A DNA stretch of 17,799 bases from DASVFB01 sp036380275 (GCA_036380275.1 DASVFB010000063.1:1-17799), one strand, 5' to 3'. Shown: positions 6,876 through 14,697, counted from the stretch's first letter. Numbers and translations are program-made. The notes: generated by a model not told the origin, from the sequence alone.

Positions 6876-7871
6876 GTGCCGAGCCTTCCCCGCATCAGAA
6901 GCCCGCGCCGCCCACGCGACGCTGCCGTCGCGACGCCCGCTGAGCGGCCGCGGCCCAGCGAGCTCAACACAGGCGGGCTGACTTGGATCCACGTCGACGC
7001 GCCCCCGACCCAGGAGGAGGTCGAGGAGCTCGCCGAGCGCTTCGGCTGGCACGCACTCGACGTCGAAGACGTCCTCTCGAAGCGGCAGCGGCCCAAGGTC
7101 GACGACTACAACGAGGAGGGCTACCTCTTCGCAGTCCTGCACTTCCCGGTTTACGACAAGTCGATCGGCCGGCTGAACGCGGGCGAGCTCGACGTCTTCC
7201 TCGGGCCTGACTACCTCGTCACGCTGCCGGCGGTGCAGCTCGCTCCGGTCTCGCGGCTCTTCCGCCGTTGCGCGGAGGACGAGGAGTTGCGCGAGCAGCT
7301 CTTCACGAAAGGTTCGGGACGGCTGCTCTACGAAGTACTCGACGATCTCTTCGACTACTGCTTCCCGATCCTCGACAAGATCGGCCACAAGCTCGACGTG
7401 ATCGAGGACGAGATGTTCGAGGGCGCGGCCGACGAGGTCGTGCGCGACATCTCGAACGTCAAGCAGGAGATCATCAGCTATCGCAAGATCATCAAGCCGG
7501 AGCGCTCGACGCTTCGCCTGCTCGAGCGGCGCGTCGAGCGGTTTCTCCCGGAGGAGCTCGAGCTGTACTTCGATGACATCGTCGACGCGGCCGAGCGCAT
7601 CTGGGACCTGCTCGACAACTACAAGGAGGTCGTGGAGGCGCTCGAGAGCACGAACGAGTCCGTGATCTCCCACCGGCAGAACCGCGTGCTGCAGATCCTC
7701 ACCATCTTCAGCGTCGTCATCCTCCCGCTGACGCTCATCTCCGGCATCTTCGGCATGAACGTCGCCTTCCCGGGCGAGGGGACGCGCATGGCGTTCTGGG
7801 TTGTCGCCGGCGTCATGTTCGTGACAATCGTCGGGATGGTCGGCTTCTTCCGCTGGCGACGCTGGATCTAG
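6876..7871 (+). CDS. corA: CorA-type Mg2+/Co2+ channel protein
   Basis: The protein has 331 residues as annotated from GTG 6876. The cytoplasmic alpha/beta domain (about 35-120, beginning LTWIHVDAPPTQEEVEELAE) is followed by the long stalk helices (about 140-265), then two C-terminal transmembrane helices. The hallmark GMN motif lies at the end of the first transmembrane helix (LISGIFGMNVAFPGE), followed by the periplasmic loop and TM2 ending in a basic tail (FRWRRWI). This is the complete CorA architecture, forming a pentameric Mg2+ channel of the cytoplasmic membrane. The N-terminus is uncertain. GTG 6876 has no ribosome site, whereas an ATG at 6842 in another frame has a promoter-like box and a plausible Pro/Glu-rich N-terminal sequence. 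The stop lies 2 bp from the stop of the converging gene. Confidence 0.93.
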   Translation: MPSLPRIRSPRRPRDAAVATPAERPRPSELNTGGLTWIHVDAPPTQEEVEELAERFGWHALDVEDVLSKRQRPKVDDYNEEGYLFAVLHFPVYDKSIGRLNAGELDVFLGPDYLVTLPAVQLAPVSRLFRRCAEDEELREQLFTKGSGRLLYEVLDDLFDYCFPILDKIGHKLDVIEDEMFEGAADEVVRDISNVKQEIISYRKIIKPERSTLRLLERRVERFLPEELELYFDDIVDAAERIWDLLDNYKEVVEALESTNESVISHRQNRVLQILTIFSVVILPLTLISGIFGMNVAFPGEGTRMAFWVVAGVMFVTIVGMVGFFRWRRWI

Positions 7872-7873
7872 GC

Positions 7874-9712
7874 CTACCCGCCGACGACGGGCGGCGCGAC
7901 GAGAACGGTGCTGTAGCCGCTGTTGCTCGGGCTGAAGCGGATTGTTCCAAGGTAGGAGGCGCGCGCCCGCCAGCGACCCGGCGCGGGCGGCGTCCACGAG
8001 AAGCCTGCACCGGCGCTCAGGCGAACGGTGTGGTGGAAATGCCACCCGGCGAGCGTGTCGAAGCGGTCGATCTCGACTTTGACGATGCCTCCATCGGGCG
8101 CCGGCGCAATCGCGATTGTGAAGGTGACAGAGGATCCAGGCGAGACTTGCGCGGAAGAGGCCGAGATCGTCGTCTTCGTCACCTCGCGGGCGATCAACGT
8201 CAGGCGATACGCACCGCCCGACGCGCCTGGCGATGCGCGAACGGCGGCGACGTAATTGCCCGGCCCTAGTGTGCGGCCGGCTTCGCCTTGCCCCGATCCG
8301 AGTTGCGCGCCTCCGAACGTCAACACTGAGACCGAGAACGCGCCTTCGAGGCGCAGACGCACGTCACTGACCGCAGCTACCTCGAAGTGGTACAGGTCGA
8401 CGACGTCCCCTGCGCGTGGCGCGAGCGTCCCGTGCACCGTCGCGAGGTTCGCGAGCGGAAGCCCGACGCCGACATCATCTGGCCCGGCCGGCCGCACCGT
8501 CAGCCGGTACGGGGCCGTTCCCGGTTGTGTCGGTGCCGTCACCTCGAAGACGTACCTGCCGCCCGCGTCCGGCCCAGGAGTAAACGTCGTGTAGCCGCCG
8601 CACTTGAACGAGCGCAGCACGTCGCCTTTGCCGCGGATCGTGAGGGCCGCACAGCCCTCGGAGCTGAAGGCGATCCGGTACGTCGTTCCCGGGACGAGCG
8701 TCGTCCACCAGACGTCGTTCACGTCCGTGAGCCAGTCGACGCGCGACCGCACGCTGCCCCGCGCGAGATGCTGACCCGGCGCGGCCTCGCGCGGCTGGGC
8801 GGCGAGCGCTCGAAGCGAGAAGTCGCCCGGCGACGAGCCTTTGCGCTGACCGACGGCGACGAGGTAGACAGCTCCGCGCTCGACATCCCACGCCGCGACG
8901 GCCTCCCCTTTGCGGTCCGTCTGGACGCAGCGAACCTCCTCGGTCTGCGAGCGAACCTTCCTCAAGACGACGAAAGCCGCGTCGAGATCGGCTGCGGCGT
9001 GCAGCCGAGCGACCACGCGAGACACCCGCCGTCCGGGGCTGACGGAGTACCAAACCGTGCCCCCGGCGAGGCCACACGAGTTCGGATCGCCTTCGTCGCT
9101 CGTCGCCCCGAGGGTCGTCGCCTGGACCTGCGTGCCAAGAGCGATCTTCTTCGGCTGACGCGGAGAGTCGTTCGCGGGTGGCAGGAAGAGCTGCTCGTCC
9201 AACCTGAAGGCGGCATCGGCGGTTCCTGTCTTCTTGCCGACGAGCACCAGATATGAGTTGCCGCGTGTCGTCTCCCAAGCCAGCCTGGCGGTCCCCGAGA
9301 CCTTCGTTGCCGCGCAGTCCAACTCCTGGATACCGTTCTTCGTGACGTTGTAGACGCGGACGACCGCCGCGAGCCCGGTGCCGCTGACGGCCAGAGCAAT
9401 CGTCCCGTCCGGTGCCTGGTTGATTCGGTACCAGACGGTTGACTCCACGGTCCCACATTGAGACTTCTGCGGATCGAGTCGCTCCACCGTGGCACCGACG
9501 GTCGTTCCGTCGATCGTCGCCGGAAATGACGCGACCACCTGCGCGTTCGCGCGGTCGTCGTTCGACGGCGGCTCGGCCGTTCGCGCACCCGCGCCTGCTA
9601 CGCAGGCAGCGGCAGTTAGCAACGCGCAGAGCGCCGGCGCCGCGGTGAGGATGCGGCGCCGCGCCGAAGGCGTGGTCTTGCATCTCGCGTTGCGCCCCGT
9701 TCGGAGGCTCAC
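7874..9712 (-). CDS. large secreted protein with four PPC-like beta-sandwich repeats and a C-terminal Ig-like domain
   Basis: The protein has 612 residues from GTG 9712, which gives the best spacing (10 bases) to the AGAGGA ribosome site at 9723-9728; in-frame GTGs at 9718 and 9736 are alternatives. A signal peptide is clear: SARRR, then a hydrophobic stretch to about residue 42. The mature part contains four similar units: about 51-175 and 181-302 (each NDxxxxAxx... then TVWYxx... then YLVxVG), about 311-406, and about 407-507 (each ending in an AxYRLTx strand). An Ig-like unit follows at about 508-606. These resemble bacterial pre-peptidase C-terminal (PPC) domains, which usually flank secreted enzymes, but no catalytic domain is present. 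The first three units each have a cysteine pair (C86/C133, C213/C262, C354/C371). The function is unknown; an adhesive, matrix or carbohydrate-binding role is possible. Confidence 0.85.
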   Translation of the reverse strand: MSLRTGRNARCKTTPSARRRILTAAPALCALLTAAACVAGAGARTAEPPSNDDRANAQVVASFPATIDGTTVGATVERLDPQKSQCGTVESTVWYRINQAPDGTIALAVSGTGLAAVVRVYNVTKNGIQELDCAATKVSGTARLAWETTRGNSYLVLVGKKTGTADAAFRLDEQLFLPPANDSPRQPKKIALGTQVQATTLGATSDEGDPNSCGLAGGTVWYSVSPGRRVSRVVARLHAAADLDAAFVVLRKVRSQTEEVRCVQTDRKGEAVAAWDVERGAVYLVAVGQRKGSSPGDFSLRALAAQPREAAPGQHLARGSVRSRVDWLTDVNDVWWTTLVPGTTYRIAFSSEGCAALTIRGKGDVLRSFKCGGYTTFTPGPDAGGRYVFEVTAPTQPGTAPYRLTVRPAGPDDVGVGLPLANLATVHGTLAPRAGDVVDLYHFEVAAVSDVRLRLEGAFSVSVLTFGGAQLGSGQGEAGRTLGPGNYVAAVRASPGASGGAYRLTLIAREVTKTTISASSAQVSPGSSVTFTIAIAPAPDGGIVKVEIDRFDTLAGWHFHHTVRLSAGAGFSWTPPAPGRWRARASYLGTIRFSPSNSGYSTVLVAPPVVGG

Positions 9713-9856
9713 GATCACCCTGTCCTCTGCCCTCACCCGGCATCAGCGGACACGCTGTACCGGATGCAGCGAATGCTCCTCCCTTTTCCGAGGGATTTCA
9801 AGGCCACGGGCAGAGTCGGCCACGCGAGCCGCGCCTGCCGGCCGCGACGGGTGTGG

Positions 9857-9862
9857 TACAAG
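9857..9862 (+). promoter_or_regulatory. candidate -10 box for the HIT gene
   Basis: TACAAG, preceded by TGTGG (a partial extended -10), sits 7 bases before the GTG start of the HIT gene and suggests a leaderless transcript. The match is imperfect (last base G) and no -35 is clear. Confidence 0.3.
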
Positions 9863-9869
9863 CGCGACT

Positions 9870-10337
9870 GTGCCGAAGCAGCTTTGGGCGCCGTGGCGTC
9901 TCGAGTACATCGCGAAGGCGGACGAGGAGCACGAGTGCATCTTCTGTGAGCCCGACGAGGAGCTGCTCGTGTACCGCGGCGAGCTCGCGCTGGTGTTGCT
10001 GAACAAGTTTCCGTACTCGTCGGGGCACGTGATGGTCGCGCCCGCGCGGCACACGGGGGACTTCGCGTCGCTCGGCCGCGACGAGGCGGCGGAGATCCAT
10101 TCGCTTGCTGCCTCCGCGATGGGCGCGCTCGGCCAGGAGTACGCGCCGCAGGGCTTCAACCTAGGCTGGAACCTCGGCCGCATCGCCGGCGCAGGCATCC
10201 TCGACCACGTGCACCTGCACGTCGTGCCTCGATGGACGGGCGACACGAACTTCATGCCGGTGCTCGCCGACGTGAAGGTGCTGCCCGAGCACCTGCTCGA
10301 GACGGCCCGGCGTCTGCGTGAGTCGTGGCCACGTTGA
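9870..10337 (+). CDS. HIT-family nucleotide hydrolase/phosphorylase (AP4A-type)
   Basis: The protein has 155 residues from GTG 9870. This start places the conserved actinobacterial N-terminus PKQLWAPWRLEYI at residue 2. A CIFC zinc-binding pair (C23, C26) is followed by the nucleotide-binding strands (LNKFPYSSGHVMVAPARHTGDF) and the catalytic histidine triad HVHLHVVP, with H113, H115 and H117 all present. Proteins of this subgroup cleave dinucleoside polyphosphates such as Ap4A or related adenylates; H115 should be the nucleophile by analogy with the family. Length and motif order are normal. No ribosome site is visible and a -10-like box is close, so the mRNA may be leaderless. The exact substrate is not determined by sequence. 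Confidence 0.93.
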   Translation: MPKQLWAPWRLEYIAKADEEHECIFCEPDEELLVYRGELALVLLNKFPYSSGHVMVAPARHTGDFASLGRDEAAEIHSLAASAMGALGQEYAPQGFNLGWNLGRIAGAGILDHVHLHVVPRWTGDTNFMPVLADVKVLPEHLLETARRLRESWPR

Positions 10338-10360
10338 AGCGGTCCTCCGTGCCGACCGCT
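10338..10360 (+). terminator. small hairpin after the HIT gene
   Basis: A 7-bp perfect stem (AGCGGTC with GACCGCT) around a 9-base loop begins one base after the HIT stop codon. No T-run follows, and its right arm touches the candidate -10 of the next gene. It is a weak terminator candidate at best. Confidence 0.3.
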
Positions 10361-10365
10361 ACGCT
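10360..10365 (+). promoter_or_regulatory. candidate -10 box for the LiaF-like gene (leaderless type)
   Basis: TACGCT fits TAnnnT and lies 8 bases before ATG 10374. A TTGAAG at 10334-10339 resembles a -35, but the 20-base spacing is too long to trust. No ribosome site precedes the ATG, which agrees with a leaderless mRNA. Confidence 0.35.
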
Positions 10366-10373
10366 CACGCACC

Positions 10374-10838
10374 ATGCGGGCACTTCGATCACTCTTGGTC
10401 TTCAAGCTCGGGGTGTTGGTGGGGATGGCGATCGCAGCGGCGTTCGTGAAGCGGGCACTGCCCTCGCGCGGAGATGAGGAGAGCGACGAGCTCTCGCTCG
10501 TCGCGATCTTCGACGGCGTTGACCTCAAGAGTCGCGCCAACGCCTTCAAGGGAGGCTCGATGTTGGCCTGGTTCGGCGGCATCGACGTGGACCTCACCGA
10601 GGTCGAGCTCGCCCCGGGAGCACGGCTGTCCGTGCAAACGGTCTTTGGCGGGATCGCGATCCGCACACCAACGAACTGGCGGGTGGAGTCGAACGTGAAG
10701 GCTCTCGCCGGCGGTGTCGACGCCCGCGCGCCGTCGGGGACTGACGGAGACGCACCAGTGCTGACCCTCGAAGGCATGGCGCTTCTCGGCGGCATCGCGG
10801 TTGGCCCAAAGGCGGACACCACAGCCGCCGAGAGCTGA
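10374..10838 (+). CDS. small LiaF-like (cell-wall-active antibiotic response type) membrane-anchored protein
   Basis: The protein has 154 residues from ATG 10374. An N-terminal hydrophobic segment (about 7-25, LLVFKLGVLVGMAIAAAFV) is followed by a basic/acidic linker and a beta-rich domain. The domain has a recurring strand pattern: LVAIFDGVDLKS, AWFGGIDVDLTE, TVFGGIAIRTP, ALLGGIAVGP. These repeated (F/L)GGI strands are characteristic of the LiaF/VraT C-terminal beta-solenoid family, which in Firmicutes modulates the cell-wall stress kinase LiaS. Here no LiaR or LiaS gene is adjacent, and the protein has one membrane segment instead of several, so a regulatory role is not implied. Many actinobacteria carry such orphan versions. 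The family call is moderately sure and the function is unknown. Confidence 0.7.
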   Translation: MRALRSLLVFKLGVLVGMAIAAAFVKRALPSRGDEESDELSLVAIFDGVDLKSRANAFKGGSMLAWFGGIDVDLTEVELAPGARLSVQTVFGGIAIRTPTNWRVESNVKALAGGVDARAPSGTDGDAPVLTLEGMALLGGIAVGPKADTTAAES

Positions 10839-10880
10839 TTTCGCCCCCGAATTCATGAGGAGCGAACAGAGGACCGGCTC

Positions 10881-10886
10881 TATGAT
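10881..10886 (+). promoter_or_regulatory. -10 box of the tRNA-Gly promoter
   Basis: TATGAT, one base off TATAAT, lies 9 bases upstream of the first base of the tRNA, the normal distance for a transcript starting just before the mature 5' end. No good -35 is seen at 16-18 bases upstream. Confidence 0.5.
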
Positions 10887-10895
10887 GGCGGCCAC

Positions 10896-10968
10896 GCGGA
10901 CGTAGCTCAGTTGGTAGAGCATCAGCTTCCCAAGCTGAGGGTCGCGGGTTCGATCCCCGTCGTCCGCT
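10896..10968 (+). tRNA. tRNA-Gly (anticodon CCC)
   Basis: This is a complete 73-base cloverleaf. The acceptor stem GCGGACG/CGTCCGC is perfectly paired (7 bp). The D stem is GCTC/GAGC with a GGT-type loop, and the anticodon stem TCAGC/GCTGA encloses the loop TTCCCAA, so the anticodon is CCC and reads GGG. A 5-base variable loop is followed by the T stem GCGGG/CCCGT with loop TTCGATC. The discriminator base is T, as expected for bacterial tRNA-Gly. The 3' CCA is not encoded (CTCT follows) and must be added enzymatically. It lies between the LiaF-like gene and mutS2. Confidence 0.96.
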
Positions 10969-11034
10969 CTGCTGCGAATAGGTTTCGGCGACGCATCAAT
11001 TCAAGTTGCTGCGCTGAATCGTCACACTCGCCGT

Positions 11035-13428
11035 GTGGATGCGCACGCACTCGACGCGCTCGAGTTTCCGGCGCTCGTGGAGCGCCTGGCGGCCGCGACC
11101 GCGACGCCGCATGGCGAGGAGCTCGCCCGCGGGCTGGCGCCCTCCGCCGACGCCGACGAGGTCGCGCGCCGCCAAGCGCTAACGGGCGAGGCAATTGCGC
11201 TTATCGAGGTGTCCGCCGAGCCGCCGCTCGAGGGGATCCACGACGTGCGCGACGCGGCGTCGCACGCGTCGCGTGGCGGCGTCCTCGCCACGGATGCGCT
11301 GAGCAAGGTGGCAGCGACGATCGCCAGCGGCGTGCAGGCGCGGACAGCGCTCGATGCAGAACAGGCGCAGGCCCCGCTCCTGCACGAGATCGCCGACGCG
11401 ATCGACCCCGATCTCGCTCCGCTCGCGAAGGAGATCGGACGCTGCGTCGAGGACGACGGCTCGGACCTGCGCGACAACGCGTCGCCGCTCCTGCGTCGCC
11501 TTCGCAAGGAGCTGCGCGGTCTCCGCCACTCTGTCGTCGAAGAGCTGCGGCGGCTTGCGCGCGCGCCGGGCATCCGCGAGCACCTGCAGGAGGACTTCGT
11601 CACGCAGCGCGGCGGTCGGCCGGTGCTCGCGCTGAAGGCGAGCGCGCGGCGCAGCGTGCAAGGCATCGTGCACGACGCCTCCGGCTCGGGCCAGACGCTC
11701 TTCGTCGAGCCTTTCGAGATTGTCGAGCTCAGCAATCGCCAGTCGGAGGCGGCGGGTGCCGAGCGAGACGAGGCCGAGCGCATCCTCGCCGACCTCTCGT
11801 CTTCGGTTGGCAATCGCGCCCGCGCACTCGCCGCGCTCGTCGAGGCGGCCGCCGCCATCGACCTTGCGCTCGCGAGCGGCACGCTTTCACGCCGCTGGCG
11901 CGGCGCCCCGGTGGAGCGCTCGGACGAGGTCCGGCTGCTCGGCGCGAGACATCCGCTGCTCGCCCCCGCAACGGCGGTGCCGATCGACCTCGATCTCGGC
12001 GACCTGCGCGCGCTCGTGATCAGCGGCCCGAACACCGGTGGCAAGACGGTCGCGCTGAAGACGCTCGGCGTCGCCGCGCTGCTTCACCAGTCCGGCCTCC
12101 GCCCCCCGGCCGCGCGCGCTGCGCTGCCGGTGTTCGACCGGCTCGTGGCCGACATCGGCGACCAGCAGTCGATCGAGATGAGCCTCTCCACCTTCTCCGC
12201 GCACATCGCGAACGTCGTGTCGATCCTGCGGACTGCTACCGACCGCTCGCTCGTGCTCATCGACGAGCTCGCATCCGGCACGGACCCGGCCGAGGGCGGC
12301 GCGCTCGCACAGGCCGTCCTGACGCAGCTCGCACGGCAGGCGCGCCTGACGGTCGTGACGACGCACCATCCGGAGCTCAAGGAGTGGGCGAGCGCGACCG
12401 AAGGAGCGGCGAACGCGGCGACCGGTGTCGATGACGTGACGCACGCGCCGCTCTACCGGATCGTGCTCGGACGCCCCGGCATGTCATACGCGCTGCAAAC
12501 CGCCGAGCGCCTCGGCCTGGACGAGTCGATCGTCGCGGACGCGCGCGGACGCGTCGCGCCCGAGCGACTACGGACTGCCGAGTTGCTCGCGGAAGCCGAG
12601 GCCGCCGAGCGAGCCGCGAGCGGCGAGCGAGAGGCGGCCGTGCGCGAACGCGAGGACGCCCGACGCCTCGGTGAGGTCGCTCGGCGGCGGGCCGAGGCGC
12701 TTGAAATCCGGCTTCAAGAGGTTCGTGCATCGGCGGCCCAGGCACGCGAACAGTCGATCGCCGAGACCGAGCGGGATCTCGCCGAGGCGCGTGCCGAGCT
12801 CCAGGCCCTGCGCGAAGAGATCCGCGCCGCACGGCGCTCGCAGCGCCAAGCGGTGATGCATTCGTCGGCCGCGGCCGCTCGTGCCGAGAGCGAGCGAGAT
12901 CGCCGTCTGAGCGCCGCATCGACGCGCGCCGCGCGAGCGGAGGAGGGGTTGCGCGCGCTCCACGAGCCGCCGGCGCTCACCGCGCCGCTCGCCGTCGGCG
13001 ATCCGGTGGCTGCTCCGGCGCTCGGTCTTCGCGGCACGATCGCCGAGATCGACGGCGACGAGGCCGAGGTGATTGGCGGCAGCGGCCAGCGCGTTCGTAT
13101 CGCTCTCGCGCGCTTGCATCCCGACGCGCACGCAGACCGCCCGCGCGACACGCCCGAGCCGGCCGTGAAAGTGCTCGCGAGCGCCCGCGGCGACGTCTCG
13201 GACGAGCTCGACGTGCGCGGCAGCCGCGCGCAGGAAGCGCGCGAGGCAGTTCGCTCGTTCGTCGACGACGCCGCGCTCGCCGGTCTCGAAAACGTGCGCG
13301 TCGTCCACGGTCGCGGTACCGGTTCGGTCCGGACGGCGGTGCGCGACGAGCTCGACCGCCACCCGCTCGTCGAGCGCCGCGAGTCCGACTCGGCCGACGG
13401 CGCCACGGTTGCTCATCTGGCTGTGTGA
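11035..13428 (+). CDS. mutS2: MutS2 (endonuclease/ribosome-rescue MutS family ATPase with Smr domain)
   Basis: The protein has 797 residues from GTG 11035. The N-terminal core/clamp helices (about 1-310) lead into the ATPase domain. Walker A is GPNTGGKT (331-338), and the Q/S-loop region is QQSIEMSLSTFSAHI. Walker B is LVLIDELASGTDP with D410 and E411, and the TTHH switch is at about 441-444. A long Arg/Glu/Ala-rich coiled coil (about 500-640), a KOW-like SH3 segment (VGDPVAAPALGLRGTIAEI) and a C-terminal Smr nuclease domain follow (LDVRG at 725-729, HGRGTG at 758-763). The MutS mismatch-recognition domain I is absent, as in all MutS2. Roles known for the family are suppression of recombination and splitting of collided ribosomes. 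Most classical actinobacteria lack MutS and MutL, so a MutS2 here is consistent with a deeper-branching lineage. A strong hairpin follows the stop. Confidence 0.96.
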   Translation: MDAHALDALEFPALVERLAAATATPHGEELARGLAPSADADEVARRQALTGEAIALIEVSAEPPLEGIHDVRDAASHASRGGVLATDALSKVAATIASGVQARTALDAEQAQAPLLHEIADAIDPDLAPLAKEIGRCVEDDGSDLRDNASPLLRRLRKELRGLRHSVVEELRRLARAPGIREHLQEDFVTQRGGRPVLALKASARRSVQGIVHDASGSGQTLFVEPFEIVELSNRQSEAAGAERDEAERILADLSSSVGNRARALAALVEAAAAIDLALASGTLSRRWRGAPVERSDEVRLLGARHPLLAPATAVPIDLDLGDLRALVISGPNTGGKTVALKTLGVAALLHQSGLRPPAARAALPVFDRLVADIGDQQSIEMSLSTFSAHIANVVSILRTATDRSLVLIDELASGTDPAEGGALAQAVLTQLARQARLTVVTTHHPELKEWASATEGAANAATGVDDVTHAPLYRIVLGRPGMSYALQTAERLGLDESIVADARGRVAPERLRTAELLAEAEAAERAASGEREAAVREREDARRLGEVARRRAEALEIRLQEVRASAAQAREQSIAETERDLAEARAELQALREEIRAARRSQRQAVMHSSAAAARAESERDRRLSAASTRAARAEEGLRALHEPPALTAPLAVGDPVAAPALGLRGTIAEIDGDEAEVIGGSGQRVRIALARLHPDAHADRPRDTPEPAVKVLASARGDVSDELDVRGSRAQEAREAVRSFVDDAALAGLENVRVVHGRGTGSVRTAVRDELDRHPLVERRESDSADGATVAHLAV

Positions 13429-13435
13429 GAACTAA

Positions 13436-13470
13436 GCGGGCGGCGCGACCCTCCGCGCCGCCCGCCTCTT
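13436..13470. terminator. strong bidirectional hairpin between mutS2 and the TIGR03118 gene
   Basis: A perfect 12-bp GC stem (13436-13447 with 13454-13465, arm GCGGGCGGCGCG) encloses a 6-base loop. It is followed by CTCTT on the plus strand and by TTAGTTCT on the minus strand. It begins 7 bases after the mutS2 stop and ends 10-15 bases from the stop of the converging gene, so it probably ends transcription from both sides. Confidence 0.8.
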
Positions 13471-13479
13471 GGCCGCAGG

Positions 13480-14565
13480 CTAGCCGGCCGTGATCCGACC
13501 GAAGAGCCCGTGCGACTCGTCTTCCGGGCCTGCGGTGAAGAAGAGCTGGTCCGGCGTGCCGTTGTTGCCGGCGTTGCCGAACTCGAGCGCCCACAGTCCG
13601 TCGATCGTGAGCTTCTTTCCGTCCGCGTCTCTCAACGTTCCGCGGTGCTCGAAGTGCCCGTTGTCGAGCTCCTCGTACGCGTTGATCTGGCCGTCACCGA
13701 AGTTGCCCACGAGCAGGTCGCCCGCGAAGCGGCCGAAGCCGGGCGGAGCGAGCGCGAGCCCCCACGGTGCGTTGAGCTGCCCGTGTTGCGCAACCCGTGC
13801 GAGCGGGTTGCCTTGAAGGTCGTACGCGTCTACGAAGCCGCGCCCCTGGCCCGCGATCTCGTCCTCGCCTGCTTCGTCCTGCTTCGCGTAGCTGACGAAG
13901 ATGCGGTCGCCGATCGCTTGGATCCCGAACGGCGCATACCCGTTTGCGAGGTCCGGATCGACGAATGCGCCCGGCGGCGTCACGAGCTGCCACGCGCCGT
14001 TGAAGACGTCGACGCGCGCGTTCTTGAAGTCAGCCGCGTACAGCAGCGGCGGCGCCGTCGTCGGCGGAGTGATCGCGAGGCCCTTGTAGATCGCACCGTC
14101 GGCCGGCACGGTGACGAGGGCCGCCGTCGACCCGCCTCTCCAGGCGCGGATCGTCCCGTCCTCGCCGGCGAAGACGAAGTTCGAGGTGCCGAGCGTCGTC
14201 GGGCTCGCCGTCGTCCCCACCTGGAACTGGCCGGCGATGCCGGAGAACACAGCGCCGGTCGGTGCGCTCTCCACTGTCTGGAAGGCGGCGCCACCGATCA
14301 TCTGCAGGACGCCTGCGCCGTTGTAGATCGTGGTCTTGTTGGTGCCGTTATCGGCGACCCACCACGGGCTCCCGGCGCTGCGGGCGAGCCCCCAGGCGTT
14401 GACGAGGTTCGGGTCGAGGGTTGGCGCCAACCCCGGTATGTCCGAGGCGAGCGGTGTCACGGCATACGCGTCACTCGACGGTGCAGCGGTCAACGGCGCC
14501 GCCGCGGCGAGGACGATCGTGCTCAGGGCGGCAACGAGAGCCGCGCTAATGATCGTTCGATGCAA
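13480..14565 (-). CDS. secreted TIGR03118-family beta-propeller-like protein
   Basis: The protein has 361 residues from TTG 14565, which has a GGGGAGG ribosome site 4-8 bases upstream. Open frame continues back to 15072, but that part lies opposite another gene and has no signal sequence. A signal peptide (HRTIISAALVAALSTIVLAA, cut near LTAAPS) precedes the family's diagnostic blocks: the VTPLASDIPGLAPTLDPNLV opening, NAWGLARSAGSPWWVADNGT, SNFVFAGEDGTIRAW, GLALAPPGFGRFAGDLLVGNFGDG and the closing DGLWALEFGNAG segment. These define TIGR03118, a widespread bacterial family of unknown function that folds as NHL-like propeller blades. The usual C-terminal PEP-CTERM sorting tag of some members is absent; the protein simply ends HGLFGRITAG. 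It is transcribed alone. Confidence 0.88.
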   Translation of the reverse strand: MHRTIISAALVAALSTIVLAAAAPLTAAPSSDAYAVTPLASDIPGLAPTLDPNLVNAWGLARSAGSPWWVADNGTNKTTIYNGAGVLQMIGGAAFQTVESAPTGAVFSGIAGQFQVGTTASPTTLGTSNFVFAGEDGTIRAWRGGSTAALVTVPADGAIYKGLAITPPTTAPPLLYAADFKNARVDVFNGAWQLVTPPGAFVDPDLANGYAPFGIQAIGDRIFVSYAKQDEAGEDEIAGQGRGFVDAYDLQGNPLARVAQHGQLNAPWGLALAPPGFGRFAGDLLVGNFGDGQINAYEELDNGHFEHRGTLRDADGKKLTIDGLWALEFGNAGNNGTPDQLFFTAGPEDESHGLFGRITAG

Positions 14566-14697
14566 GAGGCCTCCCCTCTCTGGCTTGCCTGCCACGCAGC
14601 TAGTACGAGAGTGCTCGGGCGGCGGATTGGCCCGAGGGGACGCCGACTTTTCACTTCGTTCACAGAGCTGTAACCGAGAGCGCGGCAGGCTTGGCGG

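Noticed and set aside
5023..8045. Long minus-strand open frames opposite MarR/MFS (5023-6099) and CorA (6564-8045)
   Set aside because: They mirror real genes on the plus strand and give Arg/Glu/Asp-rich sequence without motifs, a usual artefact of GC-rich codon bias.
8475..9743. 422-residue minus-strand open frame within the PPC-repeat gene
   Set aside because: It is an alternate frame of the secreted repeat protein, with no signal peptide and no recognisable domain.
10911..12434. 507-residue open frame starting inside the tRNA
   Set aside because: It begins within tRNA-Gly and runs along mutS2 in another frame with low-complexity Arg/Ala sequence; MutS2 motifs are in the frame from 11035.
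13510..14673. 387-residue plus-strand open frame opposite the TIGR03118 gene
   Set aside because: The minus strand encodes a signal peptide and all TIGR03118 blocks; the plus translation is charged and featureless.
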